A stretch of 64,000 nt of DNA, taken from Ixodes scapularis (lineage: Eukaryota > Arthropoda > Arachnida > Ixodida > Ixodidae). Location of the stretch: positions 63,901,930 to 63,965,929 of the forward strand of contig NW_024609836.1 in assembly GCF_016920785.2 (NCBI RefSeq), given 5' to 3'. Below the pieces are notes generated by a model. That model made no database searches. It saw nothing but the letters and a program-made list of their open reading frames with translations, and was not told the DNA's origin. Within the stretch, counting starts at the first letter, position 1. Every line of letters begins with the position of its first letter. The position numbers and the translations under genes are program-made. This document shows positions 1 to 11,088 of the stretch, one piece after another.

Positions 1-2052
1 TTTCCAGAATTAATCCTTTGTCGATCATAATCTAGAAAACCCGAGACTGATAAAAGCAGGGAAACAATGTCGGAGAAGAAAGACAGGGGAAAAGAATGTA
101 ATCCTTTGCGGCATTGGAGGGTGTTTTCTGGAGTTTACCTTTGTGGAAAATTTGATGTTTCTCAGAGCTTGTTTTGATTAAATTCTCAGTTTTTCAGAAT
201 AATTTAGATATTAAATTTGCTTGCTGAGTTTCTCGATTCTCAGAAAGTCAAAAGAAACAGAAAAAATAACCAGACACAAGTGTATTAATTAACTTATAGT
301 CTCAATGATTGCGGAAGGAGTTGCCTGTGCCTAGACGAGGTTTCTTGAGCTGAATATGGCGGTGTGACTCTAGATCCTCTACAACTCGCAGTACACCCCA
401 GTTAATACCAACTCTCCCACGACAAAACTTGCAAACCAGGGTTACTTATCCTACCAAGTTTGGCGCAGTATGGCCGTCGGAGCTCTTGCGCCATAAAACC
501 CGTAAACAACAACAGGGTTACTTATCCAAGTGTCGGTACATTAAGCTATCAGTCTCCTCGATTCGGTCACTGAAAAACTTTGTTTTACCCACCTTTTTAA
601 AGGCTCCCCGACATACTTGCTACTCGCAGCCGTAGGTGCCACGGGAACGTGCGGTGCTGCATGGCTGTGCGGGGTGAAGTTTGAAATCTAGAAAGTTCCG
701 CCGCCTTCGCTCGTCCCACAAAATCTGCGGGCTAATGGCTTCCTTCATGATAGAAACTGTAGCCCTCTTCACGTTACGAAGCCCAAATGGTTTGTTCGAA
801 ACTCTTGTTTGGAGCATGGCTAGCACAACGACATCAGAGAACAGAATGGAACATATTTCTTTCGTGCTGCTGAGCTATTGTTGGGGTTCCGCAGGCTTTT
901 GTTTGTTGCCATCGAAATTCTTCTAATCAGTTGGAAACAAGTTCTACTGCCAAAACCCAACCCCTCCCCACCCCGACGTCACAAATACTGATGTCACATA
1001 GACAAGGGGAACACGACTACAACATAAACAGAATCACTTCTGGACACTAAGGCATACATTACCAAGATTGCAGATGTCAAGCAGAACTAAAAACATTGCC
1101 CCGTAATAAGTAAAAATAATAACCAACTAATTAGGGAAGTTATTGAAGCTGAAAAGATTTCGAGGTTAGAAGAAAACTGTCACTAAACCTTGTCCAGATT
1201 TATTACAAAAAAGAATTAGATTATCTTGCATCCAGATAAAACCAAAAATAACAACAAAAAAAAATCTTATTGTTTAAAAAGACAGGCGCAGGCAGAGAAG
1301 AAATAATACAAGACTGAGTTGCAAGTCAGAGCTTCATGAATGTCTTTTCCTTTTGTGTGTGCTTGTGCTTGGTTGCGAATTTTTCGCGCTGTAGAGGAGT
1401 ATGCAACACCAGCTTGCCCGAGCCTCCATATTTTTAATACTGCCAGTAGAAACTTTCACTTTGAAAATATGATGAGGACCGAATTTAAAAATTCAATGTC
1501 GCCAAACAATTTTTTGCGGACGTAAGGTTTTGGTTACGAGGTCAGTCATAGCTACTGGTGTGTTTAGCCAATTTTGAGGCAAATTTGTGACCTTGAAAAA
1601 AAATTACAGGTATACTGTTACATTCTCCTTAGCCTCCTGAAGATGTAAATCACTGGATTGAGCCCCTACCATATTGTTTTGTCTCATAACTGATGCAGGT
1701 ATCTTCTTTTTTTCTTCAACTCAGTTCGACGTAGGAGCTGCCAAGGAGTCCTGTCCCTTTCACGTGAGCAGTGGCCAGCACTGGAAGAAGCAATCTTTGG
1801 TCTGCTGTAATCCATTCTTTGGGCAAGTGAATAAATTTCTTTGAAGCAGAGACCTGGTGTTTGCACAGCAGCTTCACAGAACAAACAACACAAACACAAA
1901 TGTTTCTGTGCCCAAAGCCTTCGTAGCTGCTTGAACTTATTGATCTGAGCTTGCACGTTGCAATGTTAAGGCAAGATGGAGATATAGTTAACGTCTCTCT
2001 AAAAAAATTGGGGGCACCTTATGCTTGGATGCCTAGCTTGATCAACTTGGAA
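1..2052. other. intergenic, no gene recognised
   Basis: This AT-rich stretch has only short open frames with no recognisable motif. A 90-codon minus-strand frame at 1684-1956 is cysteine-rich in its first half and basic at its end, but I cannot link it to a family. No tRNA or rRNA is seen. I treat the region as non-coding or decayed repeat sequence. Confidence 0.5.
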
Positions 2053-2272
2053 CGTCCAGCCGAATTGAAGCAAGGATCTAGCCGAACTGAAGCATGCAGC
2101 CGAATTGAAACTTGTAGCCGAACTGAAGATTTAGCCAAACTGAAGCGTCCAGCCGAATTGAAACTTCTAGCCGAATTGAGGATGTAGCCGAACTGGAACT
2201 TCCAGCCGAATTGAAACTTCTAGCCGAATTGAGGCAATAGCCGAATTGAGGCGTCAGCCGGATTGGGACGAC
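2053..2272 (+). repeat. 18-bp minisatellite (AGCCGAATTGAA type)
   Basis: About twelve consecutive units of 17-18 bp each begin with AGCCGAAYTGAR and continue with a more variable 5-6 bp. Units differ by substitutions and by one base in length. Because 18 is a multiple of three, both strands stay open through much of the array, which produces spurious reading frames. The units are contiguous and have no unique spacers, so this is not a CRISPR array. Confidence 0.9.
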
Positions 2273-3006
2273 ACCCTTTACCCGCACGCTCTAATTCCAC
2301 GACGTCCTTGAAGCTTTCAACAAACAGAAAACCCCCGGCGAAGGAAAGGCCCCTTTTTACGGGGAAAAGGGAAACGAGCCCATCCGGCTGCGCGCGGCGC
2401 CAACTCGTCAAAGACGACGAGAGAACGGGGGAACATCTGGAAGCACTTTGCCACGGGCAGTGCAGGTCCGCCAAGCTCGTTGCGTCAAGAGGCAAAAGCG
2501 ACGCCGAGAGAGAAATTCCAACCACACAAATAAAAGACAGGGTCGAATACTGAAGCAAGCCACGACCACGGCCGGCTTTGCACCACGCTGAACGAGCGGA
2601 GAGACGAGCGAGGTCACGTTGTAGCGACCGCAAGGACGGAGCATAACCCACAATGGGGATCAAGGCAGCCTTCGGAAGAGCTCTAGCTTTGTCGCTGCAA
2701 ACCCGTAAGCCAACATGCTTGCGTGCCTTCAAAAAAAAAAAAAAAAAAAGCTGCTGCGTGTGCTCAAAAAGAGCGCGTAGCTATAACGTCCAAATTCATG
2801 ACCGAGGTCACCGGACTTCCGTAAAGCCTGCTTTCATTCTGCTTCAGTTTTCGCTTTTTTCTTCCAATCCCGCGTGACTCACGACGAATGATTTGTTTGT
2901 TGGGTGTTACCTACGAGGTGAACAAGGAGCAAGTTTGTATGTTCGTTTTAGAGGGAACGGCAGCAGGAGAAAGGAAAAAAACGTATATTTATTTACTTTT
3001 GTTCGC
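2273..3006. other. intergenic, no gene recognised
   Basis: GC-richer sequence with an A-run near 2731-2749. A 170-codon minus-strand frame overlaps it, but that frame begins inside the minisatellite and shows no domain. No supported gene. Confidence 0.45.
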
Positions 3007-3098
3007 CTCATTTTAACCGATTAACTGGTTAAAAAAATTGATCGCGATTAAAGCATTAATCGATTAATCGGAAGGTTAATCGATCAATTGCCCAGCCC
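3007..3098 (-). mobile_element. hAT-like transposon end (fragment)
   Basis: Read on the minus strand, the sequence starts AGGGCTGGGCAATTGATCG and continues with repeated ATTAATCGATTAATCG blocks. CAGGGCTGGGCAATTAATCG-type starts are known from hAT-superfamily elements in animals. The end falls exactly at the left edge of the segment shared with position 42115, so this insertion probably truncates the first copy of the duplication. I did not find the partner end within the window. Confidence 0.35.
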
Positions 3099-4870
3099 TA
3101 ATTTGCACCAATAAGGTTTGCAGAAATTGCTTCCACACAGTGTAGCAGTTCAACGAAGGGGGCTTTCTCAACAAGAATATGTAACTTACGTTCGCCTTGA
3201 CGCGAATATGATTACAAAATCATTGAGCGAGCTTCCAAACCACTACTGGCAATTTCTTAACGAGGCAGATGGGGTGGGTCGTTGACTGATCATGATATAA
3301 ATATCTTCAAAGCCTTCACTGCTTTACAAGCGTGATCCTCTCATTGCACAAACTCTGGGAAATCAAAAATACTTCCGCATCCTTTACTGTGTCCGAACGT
3401 TTTCAGCATCGAACGTAAGAATACAGAGTTCCCTCCAACGCCGTGGGCGAGGATGCGGAAAAGTTCCTGTTTAGGTTCGCACTCTGATAATAGGAAGTTT
3501 TAGCGAGTCGTTTTTCGAGCATACGGTCCCGAAATCACGAACGGTGCAGCTGGTCCGTTCCGCGAGACCGTACGTGCAATTTGACATATTTTAGCGAATC
3601 GTGAGATTGGCGGAACCGTGTAAACGCTGATGATGATAGTGCTTAACGGTGGCGACATCTTCTAGTAAACATGTGAAACATTCTGCAACGTGTGAGTCCG
3701 TGGCGGCTCCTGTTTCCGGCGTACGCCTGATGTAAACAAGACGGCCGACGTAACATTCGCCGGTCGGAATTTCAAGAACGGCGAAGCTAGTAGAGTAAAA
3801 AGTATCTGGACGAGCGTAAAGGCATGTGCTGTGTCTCCTTCATCTTGAACTTGAACGATGGTTCACGTTGTGTGCCATCGAACCAAATCATCTCGTCTGC
3901 CCGCGGTCGCCACGGCAGATAGTCTGCCCGCAGATCGCAAATATTTACTAGCATGCGCAGTTCACAGCATTCACGATCGCTTACCATTCTGAGCAGTCTT
4001 CGAAATGATTTGGTTTAGACTTTTCAATGAAGCATAGTAACAGAATGGAAAATCGCCACCCGCTGTCCGTGTCGGCGAACTCAGTCGCCGAACCGACCGC
4101 CATCTTTTTTTTCACACGAGTCGTGAACGGTTGCTGGCTGCGTTGCGGTGACGACTCCGGCGGCCGGAATGGGAGAAACGAAGAGAAGAGCCTCCCGACG
4201 CCCCGAACGACTCGCGCGCGCATGCGCAGTGGCGTCGCCGATGCGTGCGAGGGCGAACCGTTCGCGTGGAAACGACCTGCTAAAATTCTTTAATGACAAG
4301 AAGTATATTTTCTCGAGGAAGGCGGACGTTCAGCATGCGGTGCAGTCAATTCCTGCGTTGGAAACAACGAATCTCAATAACCCCACATAAATGGCGGCGC
4401 CTCATTTTTTTGTCCTTTCGAACGTCTGCCTCCAAAGCCAAGGGAACAAACAAGCTTTGGCGGCTATTGGGGCAGAAAGCAGACGGCGAGTAGACGGCGA
4501 ACAGATCACGTGACGTATTTACTCGATTTGACTTGACGTTTCCCACCGATCGAGGAGGGCAGCATGAGTATAATTACTCCGGAGTAAGCAACCCGTTTCT
4601 GAACGCGAGTTCGGACGTCATCGAGTAAGCGTGAATAGGTTTTGAAACGACGCGGTACGGAACGTTTGCTCCAGAGTCGGATCGAGTAATTTTGTAACAC
4701 AGCCTCCGTGAAAGAAGGCACTGCAAAGGCTGGGGTGCGCGAGCGTCTTGAGACTCGACAAGAGTCCCGCTCAGATCGTGGTCTAACTTTGGCAGTGCTT
4801 TCTTTCCTTTGCTCTCAGCTGAGACGCTGTTTCTAGCAAGTCGGTCCTGCTCCTCTCGACGCTGAGGAAC
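3099..4870. other. duplicated non-genic stretch (copy 1)
   Basis: No family is recognised. A 66-codon minus-strand frame at 3787-3987 is kept in the second copy (42803-43003) with a single residue change, Glu to Lys. It is too short, and the copies too similar, for this to prove coding. The stretch around 4200-4230 is CpG-rich with a GCGCATGCGC palindrome and could be promoter-like. Confidence 0.35.
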
Positions 4871-5107
4871 ATGGCGCCGCCTGAGGCAACTACATCGTCG
4901 GCGACTGCAACCTCGGCAATAACGAAACGTGGCCCTCCACGCCAGTACACTCCAGACGAATTAAGGGAGAGGAAGAACGTCATTCATGCTTTCGCATTCA
5001 CAACTCATAAGAAGTGCTTTGCTGTCCTCGGAATGGTTTGGTATGAGCATCATGACAGGAACTTCGAACAAGAAATGAACACCCTTCAGGCAGTGTCTGC
5101 AGACTGA
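4871..5107 (+). CDS. hypothetical 78-residue protein (copy 1)
   Basis: A small frame starts with MAPPEATTSS, has a basic middle (KRGPPRQYTPDELRERKN) and ends in SAD. I do not recognise it and see no signal peptide or membrane segment. The same frame is kept at 43888-44124 with four base differences, two silent and two replacing alanine. That is too few to show selection. It could be a real small gene, an exon of a spliced gene or chance. The start is the first ATG, about 10 bp after a short GC-rich stretch. Confidence 0.25.
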   Translation: MAPPEATTSSATATSAITKRGPPRQYTPDELRERKNVIHAFAFTTHKKCFAVLGMVWYEHHDRNFEQEMNTLQAVSAD

Positions 5108-5446
5108 CTATTGTAGTATGCATTAACCACGACCTACTGTAGTCCGGACCTTCTTACAGAATGGCTCCCTATGTCGCCGATATAGTGCGTCGTTTTGCTG
5201 TTGGGGACACTCGCTAAAGAACTGTCTCTGGCTTGCCAGTGACCCAAAACGCGGTTCCCAAACTGTCCAGAGCGCAGTCCGCACGGCGTGCGGCTGGCGA
5301 TATCTCTCCTGGGGAACACCTACCGTATCGTGGCGCCACAGGCTTGTGTAGCAGAAGCTTGTAGCATGGCTCGCTCTCATGTTTGGACTAAAAGAGCGCG
5401 TTTGTCGGGTAGGGAAGCGCAAGGGCGTTTTAGAGCGCAGCTCTTA

Positions 5447-5599
5447 AGCGTGTTTCACATGCAGCGATTTTGGCCCTAAAGCGGCGCGATTTCTGCCGTC
5501 GCGGCGCTTGGGCCGCTGAACCGCTGGTGCTGGCCAGAGCGCTGCGACGGTAGAAATCGCGCCGCTCTAGGGCCGAAGCCGCTGCATGTGAAACACGCT
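5447..5599. mobile_element. 153-bp foldback MITE with TTA target duplication (copy 1)
   Basis: Two inverted arms of about 58 bp begin AGCGTGTTTCACATGCAGCG and end with the reverse complement. A TTA lies directly outside each end (5444-5446 and 5600-5602). A 3-bp TTA target duplication is the known signature of PIF/Harbinger elements. In the second copy the right flank reads TTAG, not TTAA, which favours TTA over a piggyBac-type TTAA. It is too short to code for anything. Confidence 0.8.
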
Positions 5600-5648
5600 T
5601 TAAGGGCCCGTTTCCGGCTTGAGCGGCATCGCCGTCGGCGTCGCTGTC

Positions 5649-5954
5649 TGAGGCCACGTGACCCCCTGAAGTCACGTGACCCCCCGAGGTCACATGACCA
5701 TCTGAGGTCACATGACCTCCCGTCCCCCGAGATCACGTGACGCCCCCCGAGATCACGTGACCCTTGTGAGAGCACGTGATCCCCCGAGGTCACGTGAGCT
5801 TCCCGGAGATCACGTGAACCCCCGAAGTCACGTGACCCCCTGAGGTCATGTGAACCCCCCTGAGGGCACGCGACCCCCCGAGGTCACGTGACCCTCTTCT
5901 CCCCGAGGTCACGTGACCCCCCTGACATCACACGACCCCCTGAGGCCACGTGAT
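5649..5954. repeat. E-box minisatellite, CACGTG units (copy 1)
   Basis: Sixteen units of about 17-22 bp follow the pattern CCCCGAGGTCACGTGACC. By my count eleven keep the exact palindrome CACGTG, a canonical E-box; the rest carry CACATG, CATGTG, CACGCG or CACACG. The array begins shortly after the TTA-flanked MITE and ends just before the CACTCT-ended element. E-boxes bind bHLH factors such as Myc/Max and Clock/Cycle; any regulatory role here is inference. Confidence 0.9.
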
Positions 5955-5982
5955 CTTAAGGAGTCACCTATGCCTCACTATA

Positions 5983-7426
5983 CACTCTAAGAGAAAAGAG
6001 AGCGTGACTTTCTCCCTCACGAGAGCAAATGCGCTGACACAACCATTGCTCCCCTAGGGGAGCAACGGTAACGGGAGCAAACTTTGCTCCCTTACCGTTA
6101 GTCCCTCAAAAATGAACCCCCAGGACTAACATTAGCACCCTTGCATTTAGGCCACTGGGATTAAATGTTGCGCCTTTAGCTCATTTATTACTAAATTGTG
6201 CCCTTACACACCTAAGTGGCGCTAGTCAACGTCAAATTCAATATTGGTAAAAAAATAATGTTATCGCTGGGGTAGATCTTTTTCACGCTCAATACATTCA
6301 CATATGAACAACGCTTATTTCACATTTGCACATGTATTCTTGCACACGTATTATACATTTTAGCATAGAAAAAGAATTAGAACACAGATGACACACACAC
6401 AACACACACAATATGGCACACTAATTCAATTTGGTTTCCTTTGTCGGCACACTCTATTTAATCGCGACCCCAAAGGCTGCTCATGCGCGTTTTATACTGA
6501 TCATATGAAAGGATCGTTTTGTCAGTGACCATATAAACCGTGAGCGATGTTACAAGTATGGTGCTGCTTTAGCACCAATATTGTTTCCCAATATTGTTGC
6601 TAAACTTTTCAATGAGTGTAACTCTTACTAAGAAGTAACGGTACACACAGTAATTGTATGCGACAGTCTATAAAACGGTGTCCCCATAGGCTCCCAGCAG
6701 CCTTGTCCTCGCTTCCCCGCATTGACTGACCCACTTGGCGCTTTCGCGTCTCCATGGCAACCGTATCGTCTCTTGCGAAAAAAAAACAACCACAACAACA
6801 AACAGCAGGTTGCATAGAATACAAAAAAAATAAGAAAACAGAATTAACTTTTTGTCTTTGCAAACGTTTTTAAAACGTTCTACGCGGCTATTTTCATCCC
6901 AGTTAAACCAAAAAGGAAATACAAACGCTTGCAAAGCACGTTTCGGAGCATGCAAAGGGGAAGGACGCCACGACAACGGTCAAAAGCCGCATGGCCAATG
7001 CATCAACAATGGCGGCGCTCGGTCAGCGTCGGCTTCCACGACGTGCTGGAACAGAGGCTACGATCGCTATAAAGTTAGTTCCAACTCTTAAACATCGCCC
7101 TACTGCAATTTTCGATGATACGATTGTCTGTGGATACCTCCCTCTGCGTTCCGAAACAGTAAGTGCGTCGGTAACGCTGGCCATCGCCGATGCAGCAGAC
7201 GCCGCCATCTTGTCCACCCGTCTTTTGCTCTCGCGCGCGCTTTTGCTCCCGCGACTGCGTTTGCTCCTGCGCGCCTTTCGGTTAGTCCCGGTCGAGTGCA
7301 GTTAGTCCTCAGCATTTGCGCACGGTACATAGCTCAAACCAGATGGTCTGTTCGGGGAGCAAATGGGAGTTCAGAGGACCAAATGCTGCCGTTAGTCTTT
7401 TGAGACCATCTTTTTTTCTTTGAGTG
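5983..7426. mobile_element. 1.44-kb element with CACTCT ends (copy 1)
   Basis: The left end reads CACTCTAAGAGAAAAGAG and the right end, reverse-complemented, CACTCAAAGAAAAAAAGA. TATA lies directly outside both ends (5979-5982 and 7427-7430), a possible 4-bp target duplication. Subterminal GGGAGCAAA and GTTAGTCC motifs recur near both ends, and 6046-6065 is a perfect 20-bp palindrome. No transposase is visible, so it would be non-autonomous. A second element with such ends lies at 57275-59957. The family is uncertain. Confidence 0.6.
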
Positions 7427-9474
7427 TATACTACCATCCTCCTCCTCAAACGCTGGGCACTAATCCGGCGTCACAGGGAATTGTAAACGGCTCTAATTTT
7501 TTAACTCCGGCTGCTCTTTGCTCTAACTTTGAAATAAGGCGCGTTCTTAGATCACCCGTAAAATGTGGTGGCAACCGGCGCCTCTATAGTGATGAATCTG
7601 TCCCGCGACCACCGACTGGCGACTCGAACGCGCGAGGCCCGCAGGTCAAGACCAGTTAAGGCCGCCACGCCTTCGACTGATATGCGGCTACCTTAGAAAA
7701 AAAAAAAAGTGAAGTCGTGAAGTCTTGAAAAAAAAAAAGTGAAGTCGTGAAAAAATCGTGAAGTCGCCGGGTAGAGTTCTTGTATTCTCCTGGTGGAAAC
7801 ACGGCGAAGACATTTAAGAGTGCTTACCTGTAGGAATGCGAAAGCATTCTTACACGCAGCGCGCCATGACTTCCTTTTGCACACGGCGCTCCCGCGGGGG
7901 CACCACCCTTCCCCACTGCTCAGGTGCGATGCCCCCGCCGACTTCACGACTTCCTTGACAAAGCCTCTGCGCTGCTGTGCTTTCTTTGTGTTTTATTTAT
8001 GAGGCGCGTTCGCTTTGATCTAGAGCACCACCGCCGGCTTCACGGCTTCCGCGACGAAGCATCTGCGTTGCTGTGCATTTCTTTATCTTTCATTTCTGAG
8101 GCGCGTCCGCTTTGACCTTGAGCGGCGCGTGCTTGATGACGTATTTTTACGGCCATCCTTCGGGCACAACGCCGACGCCGCCTTTTCGCGTAATGGAACA
8201 TATGACTTTCACCTTAGAAGCCTTTATGCAGCAACGCGAAGTCATAGCGTGAAGCACCGCGTGGCCGCGGCCATATTCTACGAGGTGTGCGCTGGCACAT
8301 TCGTCTGTGGGCAGGTCAGCAATACAGTAGATCGTGGTATTAACAGTGCGACAGTGGATTACGGCCTTGGTGGCTGTGTAACTGCGGCGTCGCTGGACCG
8401 TCTTTAGATAAGATCCCATTATTGTGAAGAGGCATTATACTTTTTGAGCAATATGAATGTTACAGAGCGGTAATTTTTAAAGTACCCTGCTACTCGTTAA
8501 GCGGGTACGTCTTTTTTTCAGAATGTGGACCACGAGCGATAGTCAGCCGGATGAAACACATGCACGGTCTTTCATTTTTCCTTTTTTTTTTCTCTTTTAA
8601 AAGGCCCCTGAGGAGAAAAAAATAATTTTTATATAGTATGGAGATATAGGCGAAGAGTGAGTTGTTCCCAGTATTTGCTGTCATTACGCGAGCTACCGCC
8701 ATTAGGCTTAAGCCTGGTTCAGACAGTTGCGTTTGACTACGTTTCACTGCCTTGCGGCTGCGAGAAACCAGGACATCCCTGCTGCTTATATCGCGTGCCA
8801 ATACAATTTCTTGAATTGGATTCCACGCTTCATACGAAGCACAGATGTGCCGGCGACTCGCAGTCGGTTCTCGACGAGACGCAGTCAAACGGACTCAAGC
8901 GCAAGTGTCTGGACCGGCCTTTCTCCTGGCTGTCGGTGCGGCCGTGTCTGACGACGTATTTTTTCCGGTCTTTTGTGTTGGTGGTTTTGTCCCGCTGACC
9001 AAGGCATGTTTTGGTCCAGCGCCGGAAGGGTTTCCATATTCTGCCATTGGCTTTTGGGTTCATAACCCCCCGAAACAGGCGAGAAAGTGAAAAATGCTGG
9101 ATCTATAAAATTTACTGTTCCTTCCTTGGGAACTTCCTTCCTCCGAAAGCCGAAAGATCTTGTCGCCAGTAGTAGAGTGAAATATAATACATTATATTCT
9201 AGTTGACTGCACCAATAGGAAGATTCACTTCCGGTCGCCTCATTGAGGAAGAACGAGAGAGACGCTTCGCAGCAGCCCTGAATGGGCGCAGCCATAAGCG
9301 CCCTTCAGCTTATGTTTTCCCTTCTTCCATTTGCTTCACTTCATTGTTACCATAGCGGGCCAGGTTATTGGCATTATAGATTCTACCCTGTCCTTCTCCC
9401 AGCATTAGCATTTGTGGAGGCTCGTAACCGCCTGTTTCATTGGCTCAATATATCGGTAAAACAAGAGGTCAGCA
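7427..9474. other. duplicated non-genic stretch upstream of transporter fragment
   Basis: It contains short A-runs with GTGAAGTCGTGAA repeats (7695-7760) and two diverged tandem blocks of about 100 bp (7930-8030 and 8030-8115) sharing CTTCACGRCTTCC and GAGGCGCGT. The part from about 8810 to 9110 recurs upstream of the second transporter copy (34390-34690), so it may hold promoter or 5' UTR sequence of the transporter family. Frames through it are not kept between copies. Confidence 0.45.
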
Positions 9475-9621
9475 ATGGCGGATATAATTTGGCGCGCGTG
9501 CAAAGTGTCCATACTGGCTCGAGTTCGAGCGCCAGAAGCATGCCAGGGAACGAGCGTGACGATCATTTTGAGATCGCGTGTTGTTTATTCGACTCTACGC
9601 TTTGCCCAGAGGCGTCTCAGG

Positions 9622-9930
9622 ATGAAGGCCTCTTTTCTTCTGACCCGAGCCCGCACCGCCAGCGCCCCAACTGCCCCATTGGACGCAGCGCTTATTTTAG
9701 GACATGACACTTTCCAACAACTGGAACTGCTGTGTGCCACGCTTTCCATCTTCATCACAGTAAGCGACAGTCTCATTACCGTGGTATTAAAGCGGCCCAT
9801 GGAACACTGGTGCAGACCACCGTCGGAGCTAGCTTACATGCCGACCGACGTCTGGAAAAATCAGAGCATCCCCGTGAAACCGGACGGCACGTTCAGCAAA
9901 TGGACTACCTTCCAGTGCTGCCCACCCTAA
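9622..9930 (+). pseudogene. SLC22-like transporter, 3'-truncated fragment
   Basis: The frame opens with the ATGAAGG start shared by all four family members. It then carries the first membrane segment, the EHWCRPPSEL block and the start of the large extracellular loop up to TFSK. At 9902 homology to the other copies stops and eight unrelated residues lead to a stop. Only about 93 of roughly 560 residues remain, so no transporter core is left. It is closest to the copy at 54395, with about five base differences over 425 bp. An in-frame upstream ATG at 9475 is less likely as the start because the upstream frame is not kept in the intact gene. Confidence 0.85.
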
Positions 9931-10615
9931 GAAAGGACAACAAAATCAGAAATAGCGTGAACATGAAGGGGTGACACTAATATTCTTCACAAAGAGAAAG
10001 AGACGGGCGGGATATTGGTAAGGACCTGATATATGGGGGTTCTGGTTTGAAACATCTAATGTTCTGACTGCTCTCCTTCTGTATATCGTTCTTTTACTGT
10101 ATGATCATATCCCCTGGGCTTCACAATACAGTTGTCTTTGTGTGTTTTGTACTTCTGAAAATTTACGAAGGAAGAGACAGTTTTGTAAAAATTTTCATCA
10201 TTCCGAAGCTTTTTTTGAGAAATTCACAAGTAACATAATGTATTCAAAAGGTGGTGCATCTGAGGGTTGAAACAAAGATTGTAACGTGTATCTATGAGTG
10301 TGAAAAATAATTGCTGAAAAAATTGAAAAACTAAAAACATTGTTTTTAGTTTTAGCTATTTGGGCTATATTTTTTTTACGGCTCTGGCTATATTCGGGCT
10401 ATACCTCCTATACCTCCCAGTCGTTTGGCGGTTTTTTGTGGGACCATCTGGCAACGCTGATTCTCGTCGCTGATAGACAACTGCACCTTACCTCCGCCAT
10501 TTCGCTGCTCGTGCGGGCAAGTGCGTACAATTTCAAACTTGCCAAAGCTGCGTTAACGCACACGCTGCACATGCTTCCACGCATGGGGAACCAGTGAGAA
10601 GCCATGCTCGCAATT
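9931..10615. other. intergenic, unique AT-rich stretch
   Basis: It lies between the truncated transporter copy and the 5' flank of the intact one. I see no open frame of interest and no match to the other transporter flanks. The break at 9902 therefore joins family sequence to an unrelated stretch. Confidence 0.5.
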
Positions 10616-11088
10616 GAGTGAACTAGAATATTTTATATTCTACTTTATTGTACCAATAGAAAGATTCACTGCCGGTCGCGTCACTAAGCACGCACGATAT
10701 AGACGCTTCGCAGCATGTCTGCATGGGCGCCGCCATACCCGACGTTCAGGTTTTGTTTCCTCTTATACATTCTGCTTCACTTCATCATTACTATAAGAGG
10801 CAAGGTTATTGCCATTACAGATCATACTGCGCCCTTCTTCCCAGCACTAGTATTTGTGGAGGCTCATCAACGCCCGTTTCAGTGGCTCACAATCTCGGTA
10901 AAACAAGACGTCAGCAGTATCGCATATAATCTGGCGCGTGTGCAAGGCGTCTATACTGGCAATAGTGCTCTGAAGTGGCTCTGAAGCAGAGCTCGAGCGC
11001 CAGAAGCATGCCAGGGAGCGAGCGTCGCGAGCCCTTTCAGATCGCGTGTTCTTCATTCGACTCTACGCTTTGCCAGACGCATCGCAAC
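10616..11088 (+). promoter_or_regulatory. transporter 5' flank / putative 5' UTR
   Basis: Homologous to the sequence before the other transporter copies (9190-9621, 34790-35197, 53950-54394). Shared blocks include TTGTACCAATAGAAAGATTCAC, with a CCAAT-box-like core, and GACGCTTCGCAGCA. Reading frames in it differ among the copies because of small indels, so it is unlikely to be coding. Promoter function is inferred from position and conservation only. Confidence 0.4.

Larger units (their letters stand above)
3099..9901 (+). repeat. segmental duplication, copy 1
   Basis: From TAATTTGCACC at 3099 the sequence is nearly identical to 42115 onward (offset 39016, later 39012). It runs through the same MITE, E-box minisatellite and CACTCT-ended element to 9142. 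Beyond the retrotransposon insertion in copy 2 it continues to match 53904-54675 (offset about 44773). It ends inside a transporter gene at 9901, where copy 2 keeps the full gene. Differences are scattered substitutions and 1-4 base indels; in one 237-bp open frame I count four substitutions. Confidence 0.93.

Noticed and set aside
2053..2272. CRISPR array
   Set aside because: Units are contiguous without spacers of constant length and the window is eukaryotic.
2220..2732. 170-residue minus-strand frame
   Set aside because: Starts within GC-rich non-coding sequence and runs into the minisatellite; no domain and no duplicate to compare.
5444..5602. piggyBac-type TTAA target for the 153-bp MITE
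   Set aside because: The second copy has TTAG on the right side, and the inverted ends match best when TTA is taken as the duplication.
5476..5793. 105-residue frame over the MITE and E-box array (also 44494-44811)
   Set aside because: Reads through a hairpin and a minisatellite; the Ser/Arg/Gly-rich composition reflects the repeat units.
6991..7305. 104-residue frame kept in both duplicated segments
   Set aside because: Lies inside the CACTCT-ended element, low-complexity Leu/Arg/Ala composition; survival is explained by the recent duplication.
8845..9090. 81-residue frame, also at 47857-48102 and similar at 34479-34769
   Set aside because: It is the conserved 5' flank of the transporter copies. 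Frame and stop differ in the older copy, so a UTR or promoter is more likely than protein.
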